A DNA stretch of 35,956 bases from Granulicella rosea (GTDB taxonomy: Bacteria; Acidobacteriota; Terriglobia; Terriglobales; Acidobacteriaceae). This document shows positions 15,020-24,931 of the stretch, in pieces. Within the stretch, counting starts at the first letter, position 1. Each line of letters opens with the position of its first letter. The position numbers were made by a program, and so were the translations under genes. The stretch is taken from positions 1 through 35,956 of the forward strand of contig NZ_FZOU01000017.1 in assembly GCF_900188085.1 (NCBI RefSeq). Direction: 5' to 3'. Below the pieces are notes generated by a model. The model was given only the letters and a program-made list of their open reading frames with translations, did no database searches and was not told where the DNA came from.

Positions 15020-18000
15020 CTACGGGCGGGCTCCCGTCGTGACGTTCGTGACCGCGGTGGCAAGCGGCGCCGCCGGGGTCGCGGCGCCCAGGATCTCGGT
15101 GACGGTGTTTGCCGTCGAGTTCGAAACCCAGACGTTGCCGGAGAGGTCGATCGCGATGCCCGCCGGGGCCGAGTAGTTCGTGGCTCCGCCAGTCGTCGCT
15201 GTCGTCACACCCGTGAAGCCCGTGGCCGGCGAGATCGCCGCGCCGCCGACGGTCAGCTCGCTGACCGAGTTGTTGCCGTTGACCACCCACACATTGCTGG
15301 CGCCATCGAGTGCGACCGACACCGGAGCGCTGATGCCCGCCGCTGTCAGGCCGGAGATCGTGACCGCGCCGCCGGTGGCGCTGACGTTCTTCAGCGTTCC
15401 GTTCGAGACGGCCCAGGCCGCGCCGCCACTATCGACCGCGACTGCGCCGAAGGTGGAGCTGCTGCCGGAGGTCGGCGACTGGTTGAGCAGGTAGCCGGTC
15501 GTGTTGTAGCGGCTGATGCTTGAGTCGGCGTTGAGCACGTCGACCGCGGCCAGAACCGTGATGCCGGTTTCGGACGCCATGTACGAGCCGGAGGTTCCGA
15601 TGATCGAGAACGTGCCCGCATTCCGGAACGACGCCTGGAAGGTGGTCGCGCCCGCGTCCGCGGAGCTGAAGGTGTAGGAGGTGGGGTTGACCGTCACCGA
15701 CGGGTCCGAAGAGGTAAGCGCAACCGTGCCCGTGAAGCCGGGAGCGGGATTGCCGTACGCATCGGTCGCGGTGATGGTGCCCTGGTAGGTAGTAAGCAGG
15801 CTGGCAGGAGTGGCGACCCCGCCAATCGCCAGGCTCGCCGCCGGACCGCCGACGACCGTCAACGAGGCCTGCGCCGGCGTCATGCTTGCGCTGGACGCGG
15901 TGACCGTGTAGACGCCCGCCGCGGTCAAGGGCGAGCTCAGCGAGAAGCTGACGACACCGTTGCTCGTGGTTCCGGAGGTCGTGGCCGAATAGCCCTTCGG
16001 TCCGGCGATCAGGATGCTTACCGCAGCGCTCGAGTTCGTCGTCGCGATGTTGCCGGAGGCGTCTTCCAACGCCACCTGGACCGTGCCGGCGTTACCACCG
16101 GCGATCGCGGCGGCGGGCGGCGCCGTGGTGAAGACCAGCTTGCTTGGAGTCACGGCCTTCACCGTCACGGTCTGCGCTGCGGAGGTGGTCAGGCTATAGT
16201 TGACGTCCGTGTAGGTTGCGGTAATCGAGTGCGTGCCGGCGGCCAGCGTCGCGGTGTAGGTTGCCGTCCACAGGCCGTAACCACCCTGCGTCGAGGTAAT
16301 GGTGATCGGCTGAGCCGTTCCGATCAGGGTGCTGCCGCCATCGAGGAAGTTCACGACACTCTGGTTTGGCGAGTAGGTGGCGCTGGTGCTGCTCGGCGTA
16401 AGAACCGCGGCGAAGGTGAAGCTCTTACCCTCCGTGCCGTTGTTCTGCACCGTCAGCGTGATCGGCGCCGTTCCCTGCGTAACCGTCTCGACCAAGACCG
16501 GCGAGGTGCTCGCGGTGTACGTGCCGGATACGCCACCGAAGGACGCCGTAATGTTGTGCGTGCCGCCGACAAATGCTGGCGTGGTCCCCAGCTTCAGGGT
16601 CGCCGTGTGGGCCGTACCGACCGTGCCCGTCCCGAGGACCGTCGAGCCGTCGAAGAATGTCACCGTGCCAGAGGTAGGTCCACCCGTCAGCGTCGCGGTG
16701 AAGGTTGGGCGACCGCCAAGCGTCGTCGGATTGGCGCTTGATGTAACCGAGACACTCGTCGCCGCGCCCGTGCCAACCGTGACCGTAACCGGCCCCGAGG
16801 TGGTCGAGGTGAAGTTCGTATCGCCCGAGTAGGTAGCGGTGATACTGTTCGCGCCGGTCGCGGTGATGCCGGTCGTCGCCGCCGCCGCCGTCGCGCTGTA
16901 GCTATAGGTATTTCCGCTGAAGGTCGTTACATCGGCGACGTTGGCGGTTCCCAGCACGGTGGATGTCGTGGTGTCCGTGAAGGTGACCGTGCCGGTCGGT
17001 CCTGCGATGCCGGGGGTGATGCCGGTCAACGCGCTGATCGTACCGAAAGTGGCCGTCAGCGTATCGGACGCGCCAGACGTGATGAAGGTCGAGCCAGCCG
17101 CCAGCGTGGGCGTAACCGTCAGCGGAGCGACCGTGATCGAAACCGGCGTTGCCGTCGAAGCGGCGAAGGTGCCGTCTCCGGAGTACGACGCGCCGATGGT
17201 GTGGTTGCCGCCGGGGATGAGCGCCCCCTGCGAGAAGATGTAGCCGTACAGGCAGGAGGTCGTCGGAACCGCGCCGGCTACGAGGTAGCCATTGCCGTTC
17301 GGATCGAGCGTGATCGTACCCCAGTTCACGCCGTCCACCGTGATCGTGACCGTACCTGTCGGCACGCCCTGTCCGGTCGCACCTGCAACCGTCGCCGGAA
17401 TCCAGACCAGACCGCCATAGGTAAAGCTGGCGCCCGCTCCGGTTGTGATCGTGCAGGCCGTCTGGTTGATCGAACCCGGCGTGAGCGTCACGACGCTGGC
17501 GCCCTTCGAGACGGTTACCGGCACCGGCGTCGACACGCTGGAGGCGAAGTTGCTATCGCCGCCATAGCGCGCCGTCACGGTGTAGCTGCCGCCCGGCAGG
17601 TTCGAAACCGTTGCGGTGTAGGTTCCGTTGTTGAGGGTGGCAAACGCGCCGGAGCCGTTCGGGCTGCCGTCGTTGATGTTGATGGTCTGTCCCAGAATGC
17701 CGTTGCTGACGATGAAGGCCACATCGCCGGTCGGCGTACCCGTGCCCGAACCGGGCGTCACCTTGCCGGTAAAGGTAATCGGCGTGCCCTGGGCGATCCC
17801 GCTGGTCTGCGAGAGGTTCAGAGTCGTCGAGGTGCTGTTGAAGGTGACCGTGCTCCATGCCGCGGACATGTTCGCCGCATTGACCGAGCCGAGACCCGAG
17901 GCCAGATCATAGCCCGTGCCGGCTGAGAAGCCCATCTTGCCGTTCGTCGCCGAGCAGGCGGAGGTGCCGCAGATGAGATTGTCGCCCTGGGTGATGTCCT

Positions 18001-20206
18001 GGAAGACGCAGCCCGTACCGATGGTGTTGCCCAGTGTCGAATTGCAGTTCGTGAGGTTCTCGGCCGCGGCCAGCGCGTAGTAGATGTAGCCCGGCATACC
18101 CTGACGACCGCCGTTGGCCTGGTTGATGAGCGCCTGAATGCCGGCCATGCTGGGCGCGGCGACCGAGGTGCCGCCAACCAGTCCGGCATTGACCAGCGAA
18201 ACCGCGTTGCCCGAACCGCTCGTCTGGCAGTTGCCCTCGCTGCAGAAGATCGTGGCGTCGTGGCCGGAAGCGGCGTTCAGCACGAGGTCGGGCGTGTAGC
18301 GGTGCGGCACGCCCGTCACAAGCTGCGGCTGGTTGTACATCTGACCGATCGTCGCCGTACCCGTGGCGGTCGTTCCGCCGTTGGGCGCCGCGCCGAAGGC
18401 AACCGTCGGGGCGGAGGTGCAGCCGAAGCCCTGCCCGCCCTTCAGCGTTCCGCCCTGCGTGCCATAGTTGAAGACGATGCCCGACACGGCGCCGCCGCTG
18501 ATGGTGGTGGTCGCCACAGGCTCGGTGACGCAGCCGCCGCCGGTGAAGGTCACGGTCGGGGCCGTCGTGTACCCGCTGCCGGCGTTGGTGAAGGTCACGC
18601 CGGTAACCCAGTCTCCGCCCGGAAGCGTGGGATCGGTCGTGGATACACCCACGCCGCGCTGCCATGAAGGCTGCAGATAATACGAGCTGATGCCGCCGCT
18701 TCCCGACCAGAGACCGCCAAGGTCGGCTGAGGGCGAGTCGCTCTTATCCGCGCTCTTTGCCTCGTTCCACGGAACCTCCGGAATGTAGCTGATGGCGGAC
18801 TCGCCCCAGTAAGGCGCCTGCTGCGAGGTCGAGCTCCAATACGGAGACTCAGCCGCCGCGGTCGTCCCTTCGAAGCCCTGGCTGCCGCCGACCGAGACGC
18901 TGTAAGGCGTGGACGCCTCGCCGCCGGTCGCATAGCCGAGAACTTCATAGCTGTCGTTCGAGTTATCGCACTCGGCCGGGCCGTTGTCGCCCGCCGCGAC
19001 GAAGATGCTGATGCCCTGCGCCGCCGCCTGCTCGAAGGCCTGATTGTTGAACGCATTGCCGCCCGCGCCTTCGACGCTCTCGCAGCTTCCATAGCTGATG
19101 CTCATGATGTCGGCGGTATTGTTCTCGACGATGTACTCGATCGAGTTCGTGATGCCGTCGACGAAGAAGGTCGGCGTACCGATGACGAAGTAAACCTGCG
19201 CATTGGGCGCGATGCCGCCCGAGATCTCGACGTCGAGATCCGACTCGCCGTCGTCGCCCGGCTCGGTGCCGTTGTCCTGGCCGGCGTGGATGAAGATGGG
19301 GTCGTTCGAGGGCAGGTCGAAGATCTGCCGGTAGGTCTGTACGTCGCTCAGCAGGATGTCCGAGCGGCCAACGACCGCAATGCTCGAACCCGAACCCGTG
19401 ATGCCCTTGTTCAGCAGCGGAAAGGTGTTGTAGATGGTCGCGAAGTCCCACGGGCCGACGTAATGCGTCGTCGAAGAGGAGGTATAGTTCGGCTGCGCCG
19501 CCGCCTCTGCCTTCACATCGCGCAGATTCTTCACTGGCCCCATGTGGCCTTTGCGGAAGAAGTTATTCAACGTCACGCCCGCAATCACCGGACTCAGCGC
19601 CTCGGGAACGGAGATCTCGCTATTGTTTGCGATGTGCGTCTCCGCGCCTACCTGATAGCTGTGAATCTCGGTCTTGAACGCGTTTTCAAGCTGGCCGGTC
19701 GTGCCGCCAAAGTGGATGACGCGTTTGCTCTTGCTGACGTCTTCCACCTGAAAGCCCTTCGACTGCAGCCACGCGCTGACCTTCGCGATATCGGCGTCGG
19801 AGGCGCCGAAGAGATCGCCGAACTGATCCGGCGTCACCCACTGGTGATAGTTCGGACTCTGCTTGTCCTGCTGCTCGTCGAGCACCTTGCGCAGCTCGCG
19901 CTTCTGCTCGTCGCTCGACGTCAACGTCATCACCAGATGCTGCGCCTGTGTAGACGCGGGGATATGCCCCAGATCCACGGCATGCCGCAACGCTCCCGAG
20001 ACGTGGCCTCGCAGCATCGCGCGCCGGCTGTCGTCCACCTTCGCCGTGATGCGGACGGATGGAACGGCCGCCGTATGGACATTGCCCGGCAGGTGTACCT
20101 TTGGAGCGCTCGAAGACGAGGTCTGAGCGGAACCGGAGAGAACGGCGCATGCGTTCGCAAGTACGAAGGTGCAAAGAGATACAAGACGGGCGCGACGAAG
20201 GGACAT
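15020..20206 (-). CDS. Giant S53 peptidase with multiple Ig-like repeats and NHL C-terminus
   Basis: 1728 residues from the ATG at 20206, which has a GAGAG site six bases upstream; an in-frame TTG at 20218 is less likely. A signal peptide ends near SGSAQ (about 28). The pro-kumamolisin domain covers about 50-215 (NYHQWVTPDQFG). The S53 catalytic domain retains E321 and D325 (DGESDLDVEISGG), oxyanion D407 (AAGDNG) and S681 (VGGTSVAAPSMAG), plus a calcium site (D737; GYDLASGLGS near 765-774). Between SWQRG and the last catalytic segment sits an insert of about 100 residues (530-634) with two GxGxTxAPTVxF motifs, absent from the sister protein. Several Ig-like repeats (about 790-1430) and an NHL-like C-terminus follow. 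The last ~300 residues are homologous to the peptidase at 2344-6237. It is probably a cell-surface or secreted acid protease. Confidence 0.92.
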   Translation of the reverse strand: MSLRRARLVSLCTFVLANACAVLSGSAQTSSSSAPKVHLPGNVHTAAVPSVRITAKVDDSRRAMLRGHVSGALRHAVDLGHIPASTQAQHLVMTLTSSDEQKRELRKVLDEQQDKQSPNYHQWVTPDQFGDLFGASDADIAKVSAWLQSKGFQVEDVSKSKRVIHFGGTTGQLENAFKTEIHSYQVGAETHIANNSEISVPEALSPVIAGVTLNNFFRKGHMGPVKNLRDVKAEAAAQPNYTSSSTTHYVGPWDFATIYNTFPLLNKGITGSGSSIAVVGRSDILLSDVQTYRQIFDLPSNDPIFIHAGQDNGTEPGDDGESDLDVEISGGIAPNAQVYFVIGTPTFFVDGITNSIEYIVENNTADIMSISYGSCESVEGAGGNAFNNQAFEQAAAQGISIFVAAGDNGPAECDNSNDSYEVLGYATGGEASTPYSVSVGGSQGFEGTTAAAESPYWSSTSQQAPYWGESAISYIPEVPWNEAKSADKSDSPSADLGGLWSGSGGISSYYLQPSWQRGVGVSTTDPTLPGGDWVTGVTFTNAGSGYTTAPTVTFTGGGCVTEPVATTTISGGAVSGIVFNYGTQGGTLKGGQGFGCTSAPTVAFGAAPNGGTTATGTATIGQMYNQPQLVTGVPHRYTPDLVLNAASGHDATIFCSEGNCQTSGSGNAVSLVNAGLVGGTSVAAPSMAGIQALINQANGGRQGMPGYIYYALAAAENLTNCNSTLGNTIGTGCVFQDITQGDNLICGTSACSATNGKMGFSAGTGYDLASGLGSVNAANMSAAWSTVTFNSTSTTLNLSQTSGIAQGTPITFTGKVTPGSGTGTPTGDVAFIVSNGILGQTININDGSPNGSGAFATLNNGTYTATVSNLPGGSYTVTARYGGDSNFASSVSTPVPVTVSKGASVVTLTPGSINQTACTITTGAGASFTYGGLVWIPATVAGATGQGVPTGTVTITVDGVNWGTITLDPNGNGYLVAGAVPTTSCLYGYIFSQGALIPGGNHTIGASYSGDGTFAASTATPVSITVAPLTVTPTLAAGSTFITSGASDTLTATFGTISALTGITPGIAGPTGTVTFTDTTTSTVLGTANVADVTTFSGNTYSYSATAAAATTGITATGANSITATYSGDTNFTSTTSGPVTVTVGTGAATSVSVTSSANPTTLGGRPTFTATLTGGPTSGTVTFFDGSTVLGTGTVGTAHTATLKLGTTPAFVGGTHNITASFGGVSGTYTASTSPVLVETVTQGTAPITLTVQNNGTEGKSFTFAAVLTPSSTSATYSPNQSVVNFLDGGSTLIGTAQPITITSTQGGYGLWTATYTATLAAGTHSITATYTDVNYSLTTSAAQTVTVKAVTPSKLVFTTAPPAAAIAGGNAGTVQVALEDASGNIATTNSSAAVSILIAGPKGYSATTSGTTSNGVVSFSLSSPLTAAGVYTVTASSASMTPAQASLTVVGGPAASLAIGGVATPASLLTTYQGTITATDAYGNPAPGFTGTVALTSSDPSVTVNPTSYTFSSADAGATTFQASFRNAGTFSIIGTSGSYMASETGITVLAAVDVLNADSSISRYNTTGYLLNQSPTSGSSSTFGAVAVDSGGAAWAVSNGTLKNVSATGGAVTISGLTAAGISAPVSVALDGASNVWVVNGNNSVSELTVGGAAISPATGFTGVTTATTGGATNYSAPAGIAIDLSGNVWVSNSTANTVTEILGAATPAAPLATAVTNVTTGARP

Positions 20207-20618
20207 AGGGGCTCTCAAAGGCCGAAAAGGCGGTGTAAAAAACGAACCAGTCTAAAAAAACGTCTACCGGGCGATGAGTTTCAGGTAAATCAGGTTCGCA
20301 CCACGAGATAAATCCCAAATCCCGCGTTGATTCGAGAAGAAAAACAGGAGATCGCAGACCTTCCCAAACAACGAGAAGGAAGGCATTTCGATACTTCGAG
20401 GAGCCGAAGCCGGAAGGAAGATGCAGATATCCTCCCGCTTGCACTGGCTGTACAAAAGATGGTGTGGGCCAATATTAGCAGATAAACACGGCTGGCAACG
20501 AAATTTAACACGAAGTGCGCGACAAAGCCGCAGCTCCCTTGCTATGAAAGCCGCCACTTACTCCGCAATATTCGAGGCGCCGCTGTCGTCGAGCTATCCC
20601 CTATCAATAAAAAGGGAG
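20207..20618. other. Intergenic region between second S53 gene and MFS gene
   Basis: About 410 bases, fairly AT-rich in the middle. It should hold the S53 promoter (minus strand), but no hexamer pair with good spacing stands out. On the minus strand just after the MFS stop, CCCT...AGGG around 20598-20616 could make a weak hairpin. The short open frames on both strands show no protein signature. Confidence 0.5.
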
Positions 20619-22046
20619 TTACAAATCGAGGTCCGCCGCCGCAACCGCCGCAGTCCGTCGCGCCCAGCTCGTCGCCGAGACCCATCCCAGCAGCAGCACC
20701 ATCGCTCCGCATCCCGTCATGATCCACCAGATCGGATGCGTCGCCAGCGTGAAGCTCGTTCCCCTGGCCCGGCTCGACGCCACCACCGTTCCGGCGACCG
20801 CGACGCCCAGCGCAGCGCCCACCTGCCGCCCGGTGGAAGCGATCGCCGCCGCCACGCCTGCCTGCGCCAGCGGCATCCCCGCCACGGCGCTGTTCGAGAT
20901 CGCCGGATTCACCATCCCCAGACCCAGCCCGAAGAGCCCATAGGCCGCCAGCAGCACGCCCACCGGCGTCTCCGGCGTCAGTTGCGTCAACGTCAGCGTG
21001 CTCAGCAGAAAGGATGCGCCCGCCGCGTAAAGCGAGGGCCGCGTCCCATACCGCCCCACCATCCGGCCGCTCAGCGGCGAACCCGCCATCATCGCCAGCG
21101 CCAGCGGCAGCGTAGCCAACCCCGTGCGGGACGCTGAGAAACCGCGCACCTGCTGCAGGTAGAGTCCATTCAGAAACAGGAACGCCGCGAACGAGGAGAA
21201 CGAGCACAGCCCGAGGATCGTCGCGCTTGTGAACGGCACGCTGCGGAAGAAACGCAGGTTCACCAGCGGCTCCCGGCGTCGCGGCTCGTACAGCAGGAAG
21301 CTCGCCAGCGCCAGCCCGGCCGCGGCAAACAGCCCACGGATCAGCGGCGAGCCCCAACCCGCGCGGGGCCCTTCGATGACCGCATAGGTCAGCGTCGTCA
21401 GGCCTACGAAGACCAGCGCCTGCCCCACCGGGTCGAACGCCCGCGCCCGCGCCGCCTTCGACTCCGGCACATACACCGCCGCCAGAATCGCCGCGGTAAT
21501 GCCGATCGGCACATTGACCCAGAAGATCGCGCGCCAGCCGATCGCCTGCGTCAGCACGCCGCCCAGCAGAGGCCCCATCGCCAGCGCCAGCCCCGCCACC
21601 GCGCCCCACACACCCACCGCCTGCGCCCGGTCCTTCGGCTCGGTGAAGACGTTCGCCACGATCGAAAGCGCCACCGGGTTCAGCATCGACGCGCCCAGCC
21701 CCTGCAGCGCGCGATAGGCGATCAGCTCGCCCGAGGTATGCGCCAGACTGCACAGCAGCGAGCCCGCGACAAACAGCACCAGTCCGATCTGGAACACGCG
21801 CCTGCGCCCGAAGCGGTCCGACATCGAACCCGAAAGCATCAGCAGGCTCGCGACCACCAGCGTATACGCATCGAGCACCCACTGCAGCCCCGAAAGACTC
21901 GCCTTCAGATCGTGCTGGATCACCGGCAGCGCCACGTTGACGATCGTGACATCCATGCCCACCAGCAGCACGCTCATGCAGCAGATCGCCAGCACCAGCC
22001 GCCGCCGCAACGGGCTGGCCGTCTTTGAATCAAGTGCAAGCGTCAT
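20619..22046 (-). CDS. DHA2-family MFS drug exporter (EmrB/QacA type)
   Basis: 475 residues with 14 predicted transmembrane segments. It is a proton-driven inner-membrane exporter. Family marks are motif A, GSMSDRFGRRRVF (near 73-85), after TM2; motif B in the YRALQGLGASMLNP region; and the TM5 antiporter motif GPLLGGVLTQAIGWRAIFW. A QWVLDAYTL motif typical of the 14-TM group is near 55. AGGGGGGAA lies about six bases before the ATG. The gene is divergent from a tetR gene 60 bases away, and the shared palindrome suggests repression relieved by an inducing compound. The substrate cannot be read from sequence. Confidence 0.9.
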   Translation of the reverse strand: MTLALDSKTASPLRRRLVLAICCMSVLLVGMDVTIVNVALPVIQHDLKASLSGLQWVLDAYTLVVASLLMLSGSMSDRFGRRRVFQIGLVLFVAGSLLCSLAHTSGELIAYRALQGLGASMLNPVALSIVANVFTEPKDRAQAVGVWGAVAGLALAMGPLLGGVLTQAIGWRAIFWVNVPIGITAAILAAVYVPESKAARARAFDPVGQALVFVGLTTLTYAVIEGPRAGWGSPLIRGLFAAAGLALASFLLYEPRRREPLVNLRFFRSVPFTSATILGLCSFSSFAAFLFLNGLYLQQVRGFSASRTGLATLPLALAMMAGSPLSGRMVGRYGTRPSLYAAGASFLLSTLTLTQLTPETPVGVLLAAYGLFGLGLGMVNPAISNSAVAGMPLAQAGVAAAIASTGRQVGAALGVAVAGTVVASSRARGTSFTLATHPIWWIMTGCGAMVLLLGWVSATSWARRTAAVAAADLDL

Positions 22047-22067
22047 GCCGTTCCCCCCTTCTTCAGC

Positions 22068-22089
22068 AAGTTGAGGATTCCCTCAACTT
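22068..22089. promoter_or_regulatory. TetR operator between MFS and tetR genes
   Basis: AAGTTGAGG-ATTC-CCTCAACTT is a perfect 9+4+9 inverted repeat centred between the divergent start codons (22046 and 22107). A reduced copy of its core, GAGG-GTGT-CCTC (22109-22120), overlaps the tetR start. The AT-rich TAATATAT at 22101-22108 may serve as a -10 element in one or both directions, so bound TetR would block both genes. Confidence 0.8.
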
Positions 22090-22106
22090 CCCTTTCACTC
22101 TAATAT

Positions 22107-22727
22107 ATGAGGGTGTCCTCGACTTCTGCAAATCCGACGGCCCCCGCGAACGCCGGACGAAGCCCCAAGCAGGGCCGCGCCGAACTCCGTCGCGCCAGCT
22201 TCCTGCGCGCGGCCGAGCAGCTCTTCGGCTCGCTGGGCTACGAGGCTGTCACGATGACCGCCATCGCCGAGCAGGCGCAGGCCTCCATCGGCGCGCTCTA
22301 CGACTATTTTCCAGACAAGCCGGCGCTCGCCCTCGCCCTCATCACGCAGTACACGCAGGAGGCCGAGGGACACTGGGCGAAGGCTCTGCAGCGTCCGGTC
22401 GACGCCACCCTCGCCGACACCTTCATCGCGAGCATCCTCGACTTCGCGCGCGACCGGCCTGCGTATCTGCCGCTCTTCGACGCGCCGCTCGCCTTCACCC
22501 GCACCCGCAGAGAGCGCGAACCGCTACGCAGAACGATCGCAGCCTCGCTCCAGATGCTGAAGCCAAGCCTGACAGCCGACCGCGCCTTTCTCAACGCCCA
22601 GGTCATCGTCGCGATCATCAAGGGCCTGCTCGGCGTCTACAGCCAGGCCCTGCCCGAAGACCGCGAGGCCGTCGTCGCCGAGTTCACCAGGGTGATGCGG
22701 CTCTATCTCGCGGATGCGCTGGCGTAG
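22107..22727 (+). CDS. TetR/AcrR-family repressor
   Basis: 206 residues. The N-terminal helix-turn-helix spans about 28-72 (RASFLRAAEQLFGSLGYEAVTMTAIAEQ, then ASIGALYDYFPDK with the typical LYxYFxxK ending). The C-terminal helical domain would bind the inducer and dimerise. It is divergent from the MFS exporter with a perfect palindrome between them, the classical arrangement for local repression and autoregulation. No ribosome binding site precedes the ATG, and a possible -10 (TAATAT, 22101-22106) lies right against it. Translation might therefore be leaderless, possibly from the in-frame GTG at 22113. Confidence 0.9.
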   Translation: MRVSSTSANPTAPANAGRSPKQGRAELRRASFLRAAEQLFGSLGYEAVTMTAIAEQAQASIGALYDYFPDKPALALALITQYTQEAEGHWAKALQRPVDATLADTFIASILDFARDRPAYLPLFDAPLAFTRTRREREPLRRTIAASLQMLKPSLTADRAFLNAQVIVAIIKGLLGVYSQALPEDREAVVAEFTRVMRLYLADALA

Positions 22728-22792
22728 GCTTGCTTGCCCCCGTCCCTCCACACCTGTTCTCATACAGTCACACACAACCTGCAGGAGATCCC

Positions 22793-24811
22793 ATGAAGCG
22801 CGCCTTGAAAGCAGCCGCAGCCGTCCTAGTCCTCGTCACCGCCGCGACGGCGCAACAGCAGCCGGAGCGCCGCGCCCAGGCGCCCGACACCGGCGGCCGC
22901 TCAGCCACGTACAATCCGCTCAAGACCTTCGCGCCCTACAACATGCCGCAGCAGCCCAACGCCTACCGCGGCGGCGACGGCTCGCCCGGCCCGCTCTACT
23001 GGCAGAACTCGGCCGACTACGAGATGCATGCGAGCATCGACCCCGCGACCAAAACCCTTACCAACACCGAGACCATCACCTACACCAACAACAGCCCCGC
23101 CGCGCTGAACAGCCTGTGGCTGCAGGTCGAACAGAACACCTACCGGACCGACGCCCGGTCGCGCGCCTTCTCGGGCGGCAGCCGCCAGCGCGCCGAGAAC
23201 CTGAACACCGAAGGCACGGTTTTCGAATCGCTCGATCTCGTGTCGAACACGAAGGGCGCAAGGCCAGTGAAGGCCGAGTACGTCATCTCGGACACGCGCG
23301 CCCGCATCGCGCTGCCCACGCCCCTGCCCCATGGCGCGTCGATCAAGATCCTCATCAAGTACCACTACACCGTCACCGGCCCCTGGGGCGGACGCACCTC
23401 CGTCGGCGATGTGAAGGACGGGCCGATCTACGATATCGCCCAGTGGTATCCGCGCATGGCCGTCTACGACGATCTGCGCGGATGGGATACGCAGCCCTTC
23501 CTCGGCAACGAGTTCTATACCGAGTTCGGCAACTACGACCTCTTCATCACCGTTCCCGCAGGCTACATGGTGGCGGGAACCGGCGCGCTGGTCAACGGCG
23601 CAGAGGTCCTCACGAAGACGCAACAGGATCGCCTGAAGCAGGCCGCCGCCAGCGACAGGACCGTCTTCATCCGCACGCTGGACGAGGTCCACGACCCCGC
23701 CAGCCGGCCGAAGCAGGACGGCGTCCTCACCTGGCACTACCACATGGACCACACGCGCGACGCCGTCTTCTCCGCCTCGCCGTCCTTCATTTGGGACGCC
23801 GCGAAGATGAACCTTCCCGGCGGCAAGACCGCGCTCGCCGAGAGCTTCTACCCCGCCGAGGCCGCTGGCGACGAGGGCTGGGGACGCTGCACCGAGTACC
23901 TGAAAGACGCCGTCGAACACTTTTCGCAGGACTGGTACCCGTACCCCTATCCCGCAGGCATCAACGTCGCCGGTTTCTCCTCCGGCATGGAGTACCCGGG
24001 TCTCGTCTTCGACGGCATCAAGACCAAAACCAAGGACCTCTTCGTCGTTACCGCGCACGAGATCGGCCACACATGGTTCCCCATGACCGTGCAGTCGAAC
24101 GAGCGCCGCGATGCGTGGATGGACGAGGGCTTCAACACCTTCATCGACATCTATGAGTCGGACCAGTTCAAGAACGGCGTATGGGGTCCGAAGCGCGATG
24201 GCGAGTATGCGCCCGGCGGCGGCTATCCCGCCGACGAGATCGCCAGGGTCATCGCCGACCCCGAGGCCCCGCCGATCCTCATGCGAGCCGACGCCATCCG
24301 CGAGAAGTATCGCCACCCGATCACGTACTTCAAGTCCGCCGAAGGCCTCTATATCCTGCGCGAGGAGATTCTCGGCCACGAGCGATTCGACCGCGCCTTC
24401 CGCAAGTACATCCGCGACTGGGCCTTCAAACATCCCACGCCCTCGGACTTCTTTCGCGAGATGGAGAGCGAAGGCGGCGAGGATCTCAGCTACTTCTGGC
24501 GCGGCTGGTACGAGAACAACTGGACGTTGGACATGGCCGCGAAGGACGTGAAGTACAACGACCCCGCGGACCCGTCGAAGGGTGCACACGTCACCATCGA
24601 GCAGAACGGCCAGCTCGTGCTGCCCGCGTGGGTGCAGGTCAAATTTGAAGACGGTACGGACCTGAAGATCAAGCTCCCGGCCGAGACCTGGATGCAGAAG
24701 GCCATCTACAACATGCCTCTGCCCACGACGAAAAAGATCGCCGAGGTCGTGATCGACCCGGACCATCGCATCCCCGACGGCAATCGCGCCAACAACACCG
24801 CGAAGCCGTAA
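22793..24811 (+). CDS. M1-family zinc metallopeptidase (aminopeptidase N-like)
   Basis: 672 residues. It is an exported aminopeptidase that probably trims peptides in the periplasm. A signal peptide (KRALKAAAAVLVLVTAATA) ends near 20. The M1 N-terminal beta domain contains TETITYTNNSP. The exopeptidase motif appears as GMEYPG (398-403), and the zinc motif is HEIGH (422-426) with the third ligand E445 in WMDEGF, exactly HExxH-x18-E. A catalytic tyrosine is likely in the downstream YFKSAEGLY region. AGGAG sits six bases before the ATG. It lacks the long C-terminal ERAP-like domain, like other compact bacterial M1 proteins. The neighbouring outer-membrane receptor gene is in the same direction 120 bases on. 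Confidence 0.92.
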   Translation: MKRALKAAAAVLVLVTAATAQQQPERRAQAPDTGGRSATYNPLKTFAPYNMPQQPNAYRGGDGSPGPLYWQNSADYEMHASIDPATKTLTNTETITYTNNSPAALNSLWLQVEQNTYRTDARSRAFSGGSRQRAENLNTEGTVFESLDLVSNTKGARPVKAEYVISDTRARIALPTPLPHGASIKILIKYHYTVTGPWGGRTSVGDVKDGPIYDIAQWYPRMAVYDDLRGWDTQPFLGNEFYTEFGNYDLFITVPAGYMVAGTGALVNGAEVLTKTQQDRLKQAAASDRTVFIRTLDEVHDPASRPKQDGVLTWHYHMDHTRDAVFSASPSFIWDAAKMNLPGGKTALAESFYPAEAAGDEGWGRCTEYLKDAVEHFSQDWYPYPYPAGINVAGFSSGMEYPGLVFDGIKTKTKDLFVVTAHEIGHTWFPMTVQSNERRDAWMDEGFNTFIDIYESDQFKNGVWGPKRDGEYAPGGGYPADEIARVIADPEAPPILMRADAIREKYRHPITYFKSAEGLYILREEILGHERFDRAFRKYIRDWAFKHPTPSDFFREMESEGGEDLSYFWRGWYENNWTLDMAAKDVKYNDPADPSKGAHVTIEQNGQLVLPAWVQVKFEDGTDLKIKLPAETWMQKAIYNMPLPTTKKIAEVVIDPDHRIPDGNRANNTAKP

Positions 24812-24829
24812 CCGACGGATCCGGAAAGA

Positions 24830-24848
24830 TTCCCCCCGATCCGGGGAA
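24830..24848 (+). terminator. Possible hairpin after the M1 peptidase gene
   Basis: TTCCCC-CCGATCC-GGGGAA forms a 6-bp stem 18 bases after the stop codon. No T run follows, so it may only stabilise the message or attenuate transcription into the receptor gene. Confidence 0.25.
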
Positions 24849-24931
24849 CCGCGGCGGCGTGCCTGCCGTATACCTGTCTAACTTTCAAAGATGACGGCGC
24901 CGCCGTGGGCGCGCTGCCGCATGGAGCGAGC

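Noticed and set aside
20264..20557. Small minus-strand gene upstream of the second S53 gene
   Set aside because: 97 residues with mixed composition and no conserved features; it lies where the S53 promoter and leader are expected.
22025..22792. N-terminal extension of the M1 peptidase to 22025
   Set aside because: It overlaps the tetR gene in another frame. The ATG at 22793 has AGGAG at good spacing and starts a proper signal peptide.
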